IMG/VR virus record: IMGVR_UViG_3300021087_000031
Coordinates: 1 to 38,840 of that record
DNA: 38,840 nucleotides
Direction: 5' to 3' (one strand)
Source: a virus
In this document: positions 8,597 through 15,491 of the stretch, piece after piece
Position numbering within the stretch: position 1 is the stretch's first letter
Layout of the letters: every line of letters starts with the position of its first letter
The notes under the pieces: model-generated
Told to the model about the DNA's origin: nothing
Databases searched by the model: none
What the model saw: only the letters and a program-made list of their open reading frames with translations
Translations under genes and position numbers: made by a program

Positions 8597-8959
8597 ATGG
8601 CAGACACAACACAAAGAACAGACGATCATGTTAGCATTAGTTTAAAAGACTACAATGCACTATCGGCTAAAGCAGGCGACAAAGACGCAGATTCAGACTT
8701 ACGACCTTGGTGGGCACAACCTGACAAGAGAGGTTGGATGTGGGTTGCACCTGAGTATTTCTCAAGATGGAGGATATTCCCTAGGGCGTTTATCACAATG
8801 TACATATACCTATTATGGTATGCAGTTATGTGGTTTATGGAGTTACCAGAACCTTCAGTAGCACAATCAGGCCTGATATCAGTATTGGTTGGAGCGGGAG
8901 CAGCCTGGTTTGGTTTATATGTCAATAGCACATCAACAGAACATCACACGAAAAAGTAA
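8597..8959 (+). CDS. Two-helix membrane protein, possibly holin-like
   Basis: The 120-residue protein starts at an ATG behind GAAGGAG. A polar N-terminal half of about 60 residues is followed by two hydrophobic helices, FITMYIYLLWYAVMWF (about residues 65-80) and SGLISVLVGAGAAWFGLYV (about residues 91-109), and a short hydrophilic tail. Small two- or three-helix proteins with a polar tail are typical of phage holins, but no endolysin is adjacent, so holin is only a possibility. It shares TAATG with the next gene, which also has a membrane helix. Confidence 0.65.
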   Translation: MADTTQRTDDHVSISLKDYNALSAKAGDKDADSDLRPWWAQPDKRGWMWVAPEYFSRWRIFPRAFITMYIYLLWYAVMWFMELPEPSVAQSGLISVLVGAGAAWFGLYVNSTSTEHHTKK

Positions 8960-9366
8960 TGCCTGAAATACAACTAAGCGAATTTTATGTAGAATTTTTG
9001 GGGTTTGTATTTACCTTAATTGTAGCCTTGGCCATGAAAGATTGGGCAACATCTTTTGTTAAAGGAATGAAGTTTAAATACAGCGCAGCCTTCACAGAAG
9101 GAGACAAAGTAATTTTAGACGGTTGTCCTGCACTTATAGTTAAGATAGGATATCAAGAAACAGTATTTGGTGTTTACGGCGAAGGCGGATATACGTGGAG
9201 ATATGTACAGAATGAAAGAATAGCATTTCTTAAACTAGAAAAGATAGTTGATAAAGATCTGCATGTTGACACCAAACAAGAGAAAGCCCAAAAAATAATA
9301 GATGCGCTTCAAAATGAAGAGATCAAGAAGAATGGGAATGCAATAAAAAATATGAAGGAGAAGTGA
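8959..9366 (+). CDS. Membrane-anchored protein with MscS-like beta domain
   Basis: The 135-residue protein has one hydrophobic helix near residues 8-26 (EFYVEFLGFVFTLIVALAM). A stretch about residues 39-90 follows the pattern of the MscS middle beta domain: F-x-x-GD-x-V-x-LDG-x-x-x-x-V-x-x-I, then NERIAFLKLEKI. In MscS this LSm-type domain follows the pore helix and forms the cytoplasmic cage. Here only one helix and the beta domain are present, followed by a lysine-rich helical tail. It overlaps its neighbours by one and one base. The MscS link is by eye and moderately uncertain. Confidence 0.6.
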   Translation: MPEIQLSEFYVEFLGFVFTLIVALAMKDWATSFVKGMKFKYSAAFTEGDKVILDGCPALIVKIGYQETVFGVYGEGGYTWRYVQNERIAFLKLEKIVDKDLHVDTKQEKAQKIIDALQNEEIKKNGNAIKNMKEK

Positions 9367-9599
9367 TGCCACCAGCTAAATTTAAACCCAGCGGACGGAG
9401 ATGGATTAAGGATCCAGCAACAGGAAGATCTACAAATAGGTGGGAGCACGAACACTACTACTTAAAATGTCAATCAAAAGAGACATTATTTGAGGCTATA
9501 AATAATCATAATACAAAGCCTAAAAAACGACAACAGTATGTAAACGAATTAGTAAGACGTGGAGTGAAAATACAATGGACCAACCAAACCCAAGATTAG
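9366..9599 (+). CDS. Small basic conserved phage protein
   Basis: The start at ATG 9366 shares a base with the upstream TGA; a GTG three bases before is an alternative. The 77-residue protein (MPPAKFKPSGRRWIKDPATGRST...) is basic and aromatic, with a C-terminal helix-rich part ending VRRGVKIQWTNQTQD. Similar short proteins occur in marine T4-like phages with unknown function. Its end overlaps the oxygenase gene by 25 bases. Confidence 0.6.
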   Translation: MPPAKFKPSGRRWIKDPATGRSTNRWEHEHYYLKCQSKETLFEAINNHNTKPKKRQQYVNELVRRGVKIQWTNQTQD

Positions 9600-10174
9600 G
9601 AGCCCTTAGAATATTTGATGGCGTTTTCTCAGATGAGAACTGTGATGATCTCATAAACGTATTCAAATTAAACTTAGACCTTCACAAATCAGTAGAAGAT
9701 CCTAATGGGCTTACAGCAACCGGATACGAATACACACGATACCATTTTGAAGAAGAGTTCCATACTGGCATCGTTGACCAAGTCGCTAAACTCTACGGAA
9801 AATATTTAGAAGAACTAGAGATACCAAATCTAATAAATCACCAAGGAATGGAAGAAATTCTTTTAACTAGGTATCGAGCTAATACAAACGATTCTTACTC
9901 AGGTCATATAGATGTAGCGGATAACACAGATTCCATTAGAGCAGTAGGGTTTAGAGTATATCTAACAGACAATGATGTAGGATATACAGAATTCCCAAGA
10001 CAGGGAATTGGCGTTGAACCCAGAAAAGGGAGAGCTGTGGTGTTTCCACCCACGTGGGAATACCCTTATCAGTGCAAGAATGACCCAAATACTGACAAAT
10101 ACATATTAACCACATACCTACATTATTCAGAAAAACAGTCAAATCAAGAGGTTAAAACACCAGAAAAAGGTTGA
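9575..10174 (+). CDS. 2-oxoglutarate/Fe(II) oxygenase-like protein lacking distal His
   Basis: The 199-residue protein has the double-stranded beta-helix signature of 2OG-Fe(II) hydroxylases: LLTRYRANTNDSYSGHIDVAD with the iron pair H111 and D113, then FRVYLTDNDVGYTEF, GIGVEPRKGRAVVFPP and DKYILTTYL, where K175 sits at the 2OG-binding position. The family needs a second iron-binding His in the FPP...-...KY interval, usually WTHxH or YPH. Here that stretch reads WEYPYQCKND and has no His. Activity may be lost or altered. The promoter at 10171 overlaps its last four bases. Confidence 0.75.
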   Translation: MDQPNPRLGALRIFDGVFSDENCDDLINVFKLNLDLHKSVEDPNGLTATGYEYTRYHFEEEFHTGIVDQVAKLYGKYLEELEIPNLINHQGMEEILLTRYRANTNDSYSGHIDVADNTDSIRAVGFRVYLTDNDVGYTEFPRQGIGVEPRKGRAVVFPPTWEYPYQCKNDPNTDKYILTTYLHYSEKQSNQEVKTPEKG

Positions 10175-10199
10175 CTTTTGGTTCTAAAGAGTGCATAAT
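10171..10199 (+). promoter_or_regulatory. Promoter with spacer inverted repeat, upstream of 10232 gene
   Basis: TTGACT (10171-10176) and CATAAT (10194-10199) are 17 bases apart. GGTT again occupies spacer positions 4-7. CTTT (10175-10178) pairs with AAAG (10186-10189) across a seven-base loop, which is the weakest stem of the set. The stop codon of the upstream oxygenase gene lies inside the -35 box. The ATG of the next gene is 33 bases downstream of the -10 box. Confidence 0.65.
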
Positions 10200-10231
10200 A
10201 ACGGTATATTAAATAAAAAGGTATAAAGAAA

Positions 10232-10621
10232 ATGACAGATTGGGACGATTTAACAGAAAAAGAACAATTGCTAACATATATTAGTGATGTTCATAAAGAC
10301 GCTTATGGGTTTAGGCCTAGAAGTGGTTATTCTGATATGTCTGTTCCAGAGCTCAAGGTTGAACTTGATAGACTCTGTGATGAAGCTTCGGAAGAAGCGG
10401 ATCGTATAGATCGTCTCCAAATTCAAAATTGGCAAGATCTGAAAAATCATTATGCTTCTTTAGTTAATATGGGAGCAAAAGACTTTAGACAAGCTCTTGA
10501 ATGGGATATGCAAGCTGAAGATTGTATCTACGAAGGTGGCTATATGGACTTCGGTATGTATTGCTACTCAAAAGGCATTAAATATTCCAAAGAAAGAACT
10601 TTCGAAAGATTAGCAGCTTAA
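10232..10621 (+). CDS. Conserved phage protein of unknown function
   Basis: The 129-residue acidic protein has a conserved-looking opening, DLTEKEQLLTYISDVHKDAY, followed by GFRPR, a motif seen in a widespread family of small phage and bacterial proteins without assigned function. The rest is mainly helical (ELKVELDRLCDEASEEADRI), and the C-terminus is Tyr-rich (YEGGYMDFGMYCYSKGIKY). No catalytic motif or membrane segment is seen. It forms a single-gene unit between the promoters at 10171 and 10646. Confidence 0.65.
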   Translation: MTDWDDLTEKEQLLTYISDVHKDAYGFRPRSGYSDMSVPELKVELDRLCDEASEEADRIDRLQIQNWQDLKNHYASLVNMGAKDFRQALEWDMQAEDCIYEGGYMDFGMYCYSKGIKYSKERTFERLAA

Positions 10622-10645
10622 TTGCTGTTTTGGTCCTATAGGTAC

Positions 10646-10674
10646 TTGACTCTTGGTTAACAAGAGTCTATAAT
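10646..10674 (+). promoter_or_regulatory. Promoter with perfect 8-bp spacer inverted repeat
   Basis: TTGACT (10646-10651) and TATAAT (10669-10674) are separated by 17 bases. GACTCTTG (10648-10655) is the exact reverse complement of CAAGAGTC (10661-10668), with a five-base loop GTTAA. GGTT occupies spacer positions 4-7. The left arm includes most of the -35 box and the right arm abuts the -10 box. It drives a two-gene unit (10704 and the winged-helix gene at 11060) that ends at the terminator at 11324. Confidence 0.8.
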
Positions 10675-10703
10675 ATGTAAGTTAATATGGAGAAATGTTT
10701 ATT

Positions 10704-11033
10704 ATGACTGAACAACTATTTACATACGCAGGCTATAGCGTCACATCATCAGGCCAGACAAAGGCTAGATTTGGTAACGATATGGTATCTCGTATTAAAA
10801 AACTTACGGCTAACTCAAACACCGATACTTGGTTCGTTGAATTGCCGGAAGCCATGACTAAGCGTGACGCATCAAAACACTTGCTGACAATAGAGGAGTT
10901 AAATTCTCAATTTGAAGTAAGGGATGCTTTACAAAAGGTCGTGTATCGTAATGTTCCTAAGTCTACAAGAACCGTTAATGTTGCAGCACCCGCTGTTTCA
11001 ACTGACGCTATTGTTAATGAAGGGACGCTTTAG
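10704..11033 (+). CDS. Hypothetical phage protein
   Basis: I place the start at ATG 10704 (MTEQLFTYAGYSV...), 11 bases after GGAG; ATG 10695 is in frame but only two bases from that site. The 109-residue product has a beta-rich N-terminal half (SVTSSGQTKARFGNDMV) and a predicted helical stretch before a Thr/Val/Ala-rich tail. I do not recognise a family. It is the first gene of the unit controlled from 10646 and precedes the winged-helix gene. Confidence 0.6.
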   Translation: MTEQLFTYAGYSVTSSGQTKARFGNDMVSRIKKLTANSNTDTWFVELPEAMTKRDASKHLLTIEELNSQFEVRDALQKVVYRNVPKSTRTVNVAAPAVSTDAIVNEGTL

Positions 11034-11059
11034 TAACCAATAATATGGAGGCCTATAAC

Positions 11060-11314
11060 ATGGGAACTCGTAAAGTGGTAAGCCAACCTGTGAAAATTAT
11101 CAATTTTCTACAGTCTGGCAAGAGCCTGTCAATCGCACAGGCTAAATCACGTCTTGGTGTAACGCAACTTCCAGCTAGAGTTTCAGAACTCAGAGCTGCA
11201 GGATATGCAATCTACACTAACGTGAACAAGGCAGGTAATACAACTTACCGTCTTGGTACCCCTAGTCGAGCTATGGTAGCAGCAGCACACGCAGCTAACG
11301 TTAGCTTCAACTAG
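11060..11314 (+). CDS. Small winged-helix (HTH) DNA-binding protein
   Basis: I start at ATG 11060 because ATGGAGG supplies the ribosome site nine bases before it; an in-frame ATG at 11045 lies inside that site. The 84-residue protein has the order IINFLQSGKSLSIAQA, KSRLGVTQLPARVSELRAAGYAI and YTNVNKAGNTTYRLG, i.e. helix, turn, recognition helix and beta wing, as in the phage HTH_39-type domain. It probably binds DNA. It is encoded in the same unit as the most perfect promoter palindrome, so autoregulation is possible but unproven. Confidence 0.7.
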   Translation: MGTRKVVSQPVKIINFLQSGKSLSIAQAKSRLGVTQLPARVSELRAAGYAIYTNVNKAGNTTYRLGTPSRAMVAAAHAANVSFN

Positions 11315-11323
11315 AGGAAGACT

Positions 11324-11369
11324 AATTGTGGAGGGGACAACATTTATCTGGAACCTCCACAATTTTCTT
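11324..11369 (+). terminator. Rho-independent terminator after HTH gene
   Basis: AATTGTGGAGG (11324-11334) is perfectly complementary to CCTCCACAATT (11354-11364), an 11-bp stem with a 19-base loop, and the run TTTTCTT overlaps and follows the right arm. It lies 9 bases after the stop of the winged-helix gene. Confidence 0.75.
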
Positions 11370-11559
11370 GAATTGGATTCGGATCTGCCACCTGGATTGG
11401 CAACAGAAAAGGTGTGTACCCGTCGGTGATGGAGTCGTCAGGGGCAAAACACCAAACTATAAAATGAGAAGATAAAACATGATAAATAATAAGAGTCCTA
11501 GGTACATAACAAGCGGAAACGTGACTCTTAACAAAAATAAAAGGCCTACTAGATTTTAT
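11370..11559 (+). other. Noncoding leader before tRNA-Thr, unassigned
   Basis: About 190 bases carry no convincing gene. Local complementarity includes GCCA/TGGC near 11387-11401, GGTGT/ACACC enclosing a G+C-rich stretch (about 11411-11453), and an 8-bp pair TAAGAGTC (11490-11497) with GACTCTTA (11523-11530). The centre is clearly richer in G+C than the neighbouring sequence. It could be a structured noncoding RNA or a tRNA precursor leader; I cannot match it to a known class and see no good promoter. Confidence 0.4.
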
Positions 11560-11635
11560 GCTAGAGTAGCTCAGTTGGTAGAGCAGGGGTTTTGTAAACC
11601 TCAGGTCGTAGGTTCAAATCCTATCTCTAGCTCCA
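11560..11635 (+). tRNA. tRNA-Thr (anticodon TGT)
   Basis: The cloverleaf is complete. The acceptor arms are GCTAGAG and CTCTAGC, the D arm is GCTC/GAGC, the anticodon stem is GGGGT/ACCTC with loop TTTGTAA, and the T arm is GTAGG/CCTAT with loop TTCAAAT. Discriminator T is followed by an encoded CCA (11633-11635). The anticodon TGT reads ACA, a codon used heavily in this A+T-rich window. Confidence 0.95.
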
Positions 11636-11652
11636 GACGGTAAAGGAACAAG

Positions 11653-11853
11653 ATGAAAAAACAATTGATAGACGGATTAAAAGCAAAATACAAAGGCGAA
11701 ATTGGCGAAGCACAGGCCAATGTTTTAGTTTACATGAACAATCCTGTAGGAATTGGAGAACATCCAGACATTATAGCAGCAATCGATACGCAGATAACCA
11801 GGATTGCTGAGGCAGAAGATAAACTAATGGTGTTAGACAAACTCTTTGAGTAA
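11653..11853 (+). CDS. Small conserved marine-phage protein
   Basis: The 66-residue protein (MKKQLIDGLKAKYKGEIGEA...) starts 17 bases after the tRNA with AAGGAAC as ribosome site. It is helical throughout, with a Gly-Pro break at NPVGIGEHPDI in the middle, a pattern I associate with a short protein found in many T4-like cyanophages. Function is unknown. It is followed by other short genes with little spacing. Confidence 0.7.
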   Translation: MKKQLIDGLKAKYKGEIGEAQANVLVYMNNPVGIGEHPDIIAAIDTQITRIAEAEDKLMVLDKLFE

Positions 11854-11863
11854 GGATTTGTAA

Positions 11864-12088
11864 ATGCTAGTGGCTTCTTTTGGAGACGAATTTTTAGGTG
11901 CAAGTGTCGAATATAGTGAAGTGGCTACATACGAACATATGCACAAGGTAACATACATTAGAGAAGGGGAAGAAGTTTTTACGAACTTCGTATTTAACCC
12001 AGACAAAGAGGCAGGAGAAAAGGACTCTATAGATATGGCAAAAGAATTTGTTAAACAAGGGAAGAAAAATGGCAAACAACGTATATAG
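11864..12088 (+). CDS. Hypothetical small protein
   Basis: A 74-residue frame with AAGGAT upstream of its ATG. The first two thirds are predicted beta strands (MLVASFGDEFLGASVEY, HKVTYIREGEEVFTNFVF), and the C-terminus is a Lys-rich helix. No family is recognised. It overlaps the next gene by 20 bases, and the other-strand frames here look like shadows. The product is supported mainly by its place in a packed gene series. Confidence 0.5.
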   Translation: MLVASFGDEFLGASVEYSEVATYEHMHKVTYIREGEEVFTNFVFNPDKEAGEKDSIDMAKEFVKQGKKNGKQRI

Positions 12089-12584
12089 CTCGATAAAATT
12101 CGTATCAGGAAATAAAGAAGCAGAAGATGCTTTCATAGATGTATTCCAATGGATAGAAGATACAGGCGAAACGGGACTAGAGTTTTCTCATATTTTACCT
12201 GATGACGACTATGCAGATGCTGAATTTATGGAATTCAATATAGGCCCTCGAGTAGCTAACCTAACTAAATTCATGGGAACAGAAGTTGAAATAACTTCGG
12301 CATGGATTTCACCTAAAAACTTTTTTGAAATACTAACAGAAGAACTATCTGGTTATGACCCAGAGGTAGAACTTACCATGACCTATGTGGATGAGTTTTA
12401 TAACTTTGCTGGTGCGTATTGGTTTGCAAATCTATACGGTCCTGGCGGAGGACTTGGCAATAGGGAAGAGAGTGGTGGTTGGTTTAAAATAGAGCATGAT
12501 AAAATTGAAGATTCAAACCCTTCAGATCTGCCTGACTATATAACAGATACAATAGAACTTTGGGGGCAAGAAGGATGCGCTTAG
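12069..12584 (+). CDS. Api92/YubB-like ferredoxin-fold protein
   Basis: The start at ATG 12069 gives 171 residues beginning MANNVYSSIKFVSGNKEAEDAF, the usual opening strand and helix of the YubB/Api92 ferredoxin-like family. Later parts also fit: ITSAWISPKNFFEILTEEL (family pattern: aromatic strand, then a helix after SPP or SPK), and TMTYVDEFYNFAGAYWF with the strand carrying FAG. These proteins are common on phages and plasmids and have no proven activity. It overlaps the previous gene by 20 bases and the next by 10. Confidence 0.55.
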   Translation: MANNVYSSIKFVSGNKEAEDAFIDVFQWIEDTGETGLEFSHILPDDDYADAEFMEFNIGPRVANLTKFMGTEVEITSAWISPKNFFEILTEELSGYDPEVELTMTYVDEFYNFAGAYWFANLYGPGGGLGNREESGGWFKIEHDKIEDSNPSDLPDYITDTIELWGQEGCA

Positions 12585-13060
12585 ATTATAAAGGTGTAGG
12601 CAAAGTAGGAATTACCTGTAGCACATTTGATTTCTTACATGCTGGCCATGTTGTTATGTTAGAAGAAGCCAAACGACATTGTGATTATCTTATTGCAGCA
12701 TTACAAGTGGATCCAACCTTAGACAGAGAATTTAAAAATTATCCTGTTCAAAGTATCGTGGAAAGACAAATACAGTTAGCTGCTGTCAAGTTTGTAGACG
12801 AGATTGTTATGTACAATACTGAAAAGGATTTAGAAGATCTATTTTTAACATTACCTTTAGATGTAAGAGTTATAGGTGATGAATACAAGAGTAGAGAGTT
12901 TACAGCAAAAGCAATTTGCCATCAAAGAGGCATACAAATAATTTATAATAAAAGAGATCATTCGTTTAGTACAACTGATCTCAGAACTAGAACCGTGAGG
13001 AGAGAAAATGAAAACAACGGCACTTCAAAGAGTGATAAACTGTCTAAAAGCAGAAAATAG
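12575..13060 (+). CDS. Cytidylyltransferase-like nucleotidyltransferase
   Basis: The 161-residue protein (start ATG 12575, behind AAGAAGG) has the HxGH nucleotide-binding motif in GITCSTFDFLHAGHVVML and the second motif as FSTTDLRTR near residue 129, where the family has [IS]STTxIR. The length and spacing are like glycerol-3-phosphate cytidylyltransferase (TagD) or related CTP-transferase domains. These activate alcohols, phosphates or sugars with a nucleotide for surface-polymer synthesis. The true substrate cannot be read from sequence. The C-terminal 20 residues are polar and overlap the next gene. Confidence 0.8.
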   Translation: MRLDYKGVGKVGITCSTFDFLHAGHVVMLEEAKRHCDYLIAALQVDPTLDREFKNYPVQSIVERQIQLAAVKFVDEIVMYNTEKDLEDLFLTLPLDVRVIGDEYKSREFTAKAICHQRGIQIIYNKRDHSFSTTDLRTRTVRRENENNGTSKSDKLSKSRK

Positions 13061-13199
13061 AACAATGGAACCAAGCTTTAGATCATATTGGAAACATACA
13101 GCTGAGACATTGGCTGTTAAGAACAATATAGATATAGCAGATGTAAAAAATAAATTGGAGATATACGATGCCTCAACTAAAAGTCGTAGCATGCACTAA
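13008..13199 (+). CDS. Small hypothetical protein
   Basis: A 63-residue helical, basic protein behind an excellent ribosome site (GAGGAGAG, four bases before ATG). It starts inside the end of the cytidylyltransferase gene and ends inside the next gene. The sequence is MKTTALQRVINCLKAENRTM...; no motif is recognisable. The strong start signal is the main support. Confidence 0.55.
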   Translation: MKTTALQRVINCLKAENRTMEPSFRSYWKHTAETLAVKNNIDIADVKNKLEIYDASTKSRSMH

Positions 13200-13497
13200 T
13201 ATTTGGGAGTCCAAAGGAGAGAGTAGAGACTTTCCTATGTGGCAATCTATTGGTTGTAGAGAATATATTATAGGTAGAACTAACAAGGTTCCTACCCTGG
13301 AAGATATTGGTGCAATGATAACCTCACTTCAACACATATTAGAAGGGAGAATTACTCCTTCGGTTATTGAAGTTATAACAGGTCATGAAGTTTATGAACA
13401 AAATAATTTGACACATAATGAAAATTTCCAATTAAAATATGGAGACGCGATTGATTTTCCCGCAGAAGACATCACCAACATCCAGGTTGAAGAATAG
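13168..13497 (+). CDS. Hypothetical protein
   Basis: The 109-residue protein (MPQLKVVACTNIWESKG...) has TTGGAG eight bases before its ATG. It alternates predicted strands and helices and is mildly acidic. I recognise no catalytic motif. It overlaps the previous gene by 32 bases and the start of the glycosyltransferase, so it is probably cotranslated with it. Confidence 0.55.
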   Translation: MPQLKVVACTNIWESKGESRDFPMWQSIGCREYIIGRTNKVPTLEDIGAMITSLQHILEGRITPSVIEVITGHEVYEQNNLTHNENFQLKYGDAIDFPAEDITNIQVEE

Positions 13498-14209
13498 GTT
13501 TACAGCAGGTTATACCTACTACCAAGAGCCGGAGCATTTAGAGAAGCAAATTAAAGTTTGGCAAACCTGGCCAGATCAAATAGATATATTTATTGTTGAT
13601 GATGGATCTGAAATATTTGAAGCACACGATATTCTGAAAGAGGTTTGGATACCTGATTCAGGACCCACCATACAACTGTGGAAATGCACTAGAGACCTAG
13701 GGTTCAATTCACATGGTTGTAGAAATTTAATAGCACAATACGCAGAAACAGATTTCATAGCATTCTTTGATATGGATATGCGTATGCACGCTCCTGATGT
13801 CGCTAGATTAAAAAGAAAAAAGTTTGAGGAAGGTAAATTATATTATCATCATGCCTATGTGGCACCAAAACAAACAATGATGCAACAACCAGGACACAGG
13901 AATTGCTTTGTAATAGGTAAGAAAACGTTCTGGAAAGCAGGTGGTTATGATGAATCTTTCACAGGACATCACTTTGGTGATAGAGAATTTATAGAAAGAG
14001 TTTTGGATACAGGAGCAGATATAACATTTACAGAGACTTCTATTGTTTTAGATAGATTGGGAAGACATGGAATAGTTAAAGGTGATGAGCCAAAGACAAA
14101 ATATATAGATGATGAGTTCTTTTATGTTCCTTTAAAAGAATCAGAGGTTAGAAAATTAAAAGGAACGGTAAAGAAAAGATTAAATTTTCCGTTCATTAAA
14201 TTATTATAA
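13487..14209 (+). CDS. Glycosyltransferase family 2-like (GT-A) protein
   Basis: A TTG start at 13487 gives MKNRFTAGYTYYQEPEHLEKQ, placing the first GT-A strand at the N-terminus; ATG 13439 is an in-frame alternative that adds 16 residues. Family features are IFIVDDGSEI (residues 34-43; nucleotide-binding Asp pair) and IAFFDMDMRM (about 93-102; DxD-like metal site), then a Gly-rich acceptor region (KAGGYDESFTGHHFGDREF). It would transfer a sugar from a nucleotide donor. Its location after a cytidylyltransferase suggests one glycan pathway. The stop lies inside a TATAAATA element. Confidence 0.8.
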   Translation: MKNRFTAGYTYYQEPEHLEKQIKVWQTWPDQIDIFIVDDGSEIFEAHDILKEVWIPDSGPTIQLWKCTRDLGFNSHGCRNLIAQYAETDFIAFFDMDMRMHAPDVARLKRKKFEEGKLYYHHAYVAPKQTMMQQPGHRNCFVIGKKTFWKAGGYDESFTGHHFGDREFIERVLDTGADITFTETSIVLDRLGRHGIVKGDEPKTKYIDDEFFYVPLKESEVRKLKGTVKKRLNFPFIKLL

Positions 14210-14212
14210 ATA
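14205..14212 (+). promoter_or_regulatory. Candidate T4-type late promoter (TATAAATA)
   Basis: The octamer lies only five bases before the ATG of the 14218 gene and overlaps the glycosyltransferase stop, so a transcript from it would start very near the ATG. Chance occurrence is plausible in this A+T-rich sequence. Confidence 0.3.
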
Positions 14213-14217
14213 CTGTT

Positions 14218-15378
14218 ATGAGATTTACTGAATTTTTAAAAGAAGAGTCGGAAGAAGATAAGCTCAAACACCTAGAGCATGTCGAAGATCATGTTATCCA
14301 TGCGGGTAAAAAAGGGTTTGGACACGCCTTCCATACTATAAATGACGTTCATAAAAAACTTGCAGGTAAAGGCGGAAAGGATACAGATGTTACAATGAAG
14401 TATGATGGCAGTCCTGCTGTTATATTTGGTGAACATCCTGAAACAAAGAAGTTCTTTGTAGCATCCAAATCAGCATTTAATAAGAATCCTAAGATAAACC
14501 ATACCCATGAGGATATAGAAAAGAATCACGGACATGCACCAGGCTTAGTAGAAAAATTAAAAGCAGCCTTAGATCACGCACACAAAATTAAGCCACAAGG
14601 CATATACCAAGCAGACATTATGCACGCTGGAGATGTCAACCATGATAAAAAGAATAACAGAGTAGATTTTACACCCAACACAATAACATACCACGCACCC
14701 GCTGATTCGGAGCATGGCAAAGCAGCAACTAAAGCTAAGCTAGGGTTAGCAGTACATACACAGTACGAAGGTAAGGATATTAAGTCGTTAAAGGCAGTAC
14801 ATAACCCTGATATGAGCCATTTTAAGGGTCATAAAGACGTTCATTTAATGAACACAGCACACGATACATCTACACATAGATACTCCTTAGAGGACAGGAA
14901 ACAAGTAGATCATCACCTAGAACAGGCTGTAGCACACTTTAAACAAACCCCAGACGAACATCACGACACAGTAGGCAAACATTCTGTTGCTTTAAAGACA
15001 TATATAAACCACGGAGTACGAACAGGAGAAGAACATTCTCACGAAGGATTCGTAAAACATCATTCAAATACACATCAAAAGAAAATAGATGGTGTGAAAA
15101 CTGACGCGGCCAAAGCTCGTCATCAAACAACAAAAGACAACACAATAGATCACATAAATAAGAATAAAGAGCATTTTGAAGGCCCTATGAATATGCACAA
15201 ACATCTTCAAGCTGCAAAGAATATTATAACAAATAATTTATCCCAGAAATCACAATGGGGGCATGAGATATCAGGGGCAGATAGTAAACCAGAAGGTTTT
15301 GTAGCTATAAGAAGAGGCAGGCCTTCTAAATTTGTAGATAGAAAAGAATTTAGTGCAGCTAATTTTAATAAAGGATAA
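14218..15378 (+). CDS. Ligase-fold nucleotidyltransferase-like protein (DUF6267-like)
   Basis: The 386-residue protein has the nucleotidyltransferase motif I KYDG with Lys at residue 61 (TMKYDGSPAVIFG). Further on are a GIYQADIMH strand like motif III, and a C-terminal EGFVAIRRG followed by KFVDRKEFSAANF, like motifs IV and V of ATP-dependent ligases. It is very rich in His and Lys, so activity is uncertain. The N-terminus MRFTEFLKEESEED resembles the capsid-targeting sequence of T4 internal head proteins (pattern M-K-x-x-x-EF-I-x-E). It is followed by a small basic gene and a second nucleotidyltransferase. I judge it a probable packaged or late protein. Confidence 0.65.
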   Translation: MRFTEFLKEESEEDKLKHLEHVEDHVIHAGKKGFGHAFHTINDVHKKLAGKGGKDTDVTMKYDGSPAVIFGEHPETKKFFVASKSAFNKNPKINHTHEDIEKNHGHAPGLVEKLKAALDHAHKIKPQGIYQADIMHAGDVNHDKKNNRVDFTPNTITYHAPADSEHGKAATKAKLGLAVHTQYEGKDIKSLKAVHNPDMSHFKGHKDVHLMNTAHDTSTHRYSLEDRKQVDHHLEQAVAHFKQTPDEHHDTVGKHSVALKTYINHGVRTGEEHSHEGFVKHHSNTHQKKIDGVKTDAAKARHQTTKDNTIDHINKNKEHFEGPMNMHKHLQAAKNIITNNLSQKSQWGHEISGADSKPEGFVAIRRGRPSKFVDRKEFSAANFNKG

Positions 15379-15380
15379 AC

Positions 15381-15491
15381 ATGGGTAAAGGACAGAATAG
15401 AGAACGAGGGAATAAAAACAAAAAGAAACCCTCACTAAGCATTAAAGAGAAAAAGGCAAAGAAGAAAGATAAACGTGGAAAAACCAGATAA
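15381..15491 (+). CDS. Very small Lys/Arg-rich protein
   Basis: A 36-residue frame behind AAGGAT. Sixteen of the residues are Lys and four are Arg (MGKGQNRERGNKNKKKPSL...). It lies directly between two nucleotidyltransferase-fold genes and overlaps the start of the second by 17 bases. Similar tiny basic peptides are remembered from marine T4-like phages but have no known role; DNA binding in the capsid would fit its charge. Confidence 0.5.
   Translation: MGKGQNRERGNKNKKKPSLSIKEKKAKKKDKRGKTR

Noticed and set aside
11479-11643. Open frame with RVAQLVEQGF and VVGSNPIS running through tRNA-Thr
   Set aside because: This is the usual artefact of translating a tRNA gene; the reading frame is explained by the cloverleaf sequence.
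14163-14194. GAACGG/CCGTTC pair before the 14218 gene
   Set aside because: Long loop, not in the promoter geometry, and within coding sequence; does not belong to the hairpin-promoter set.
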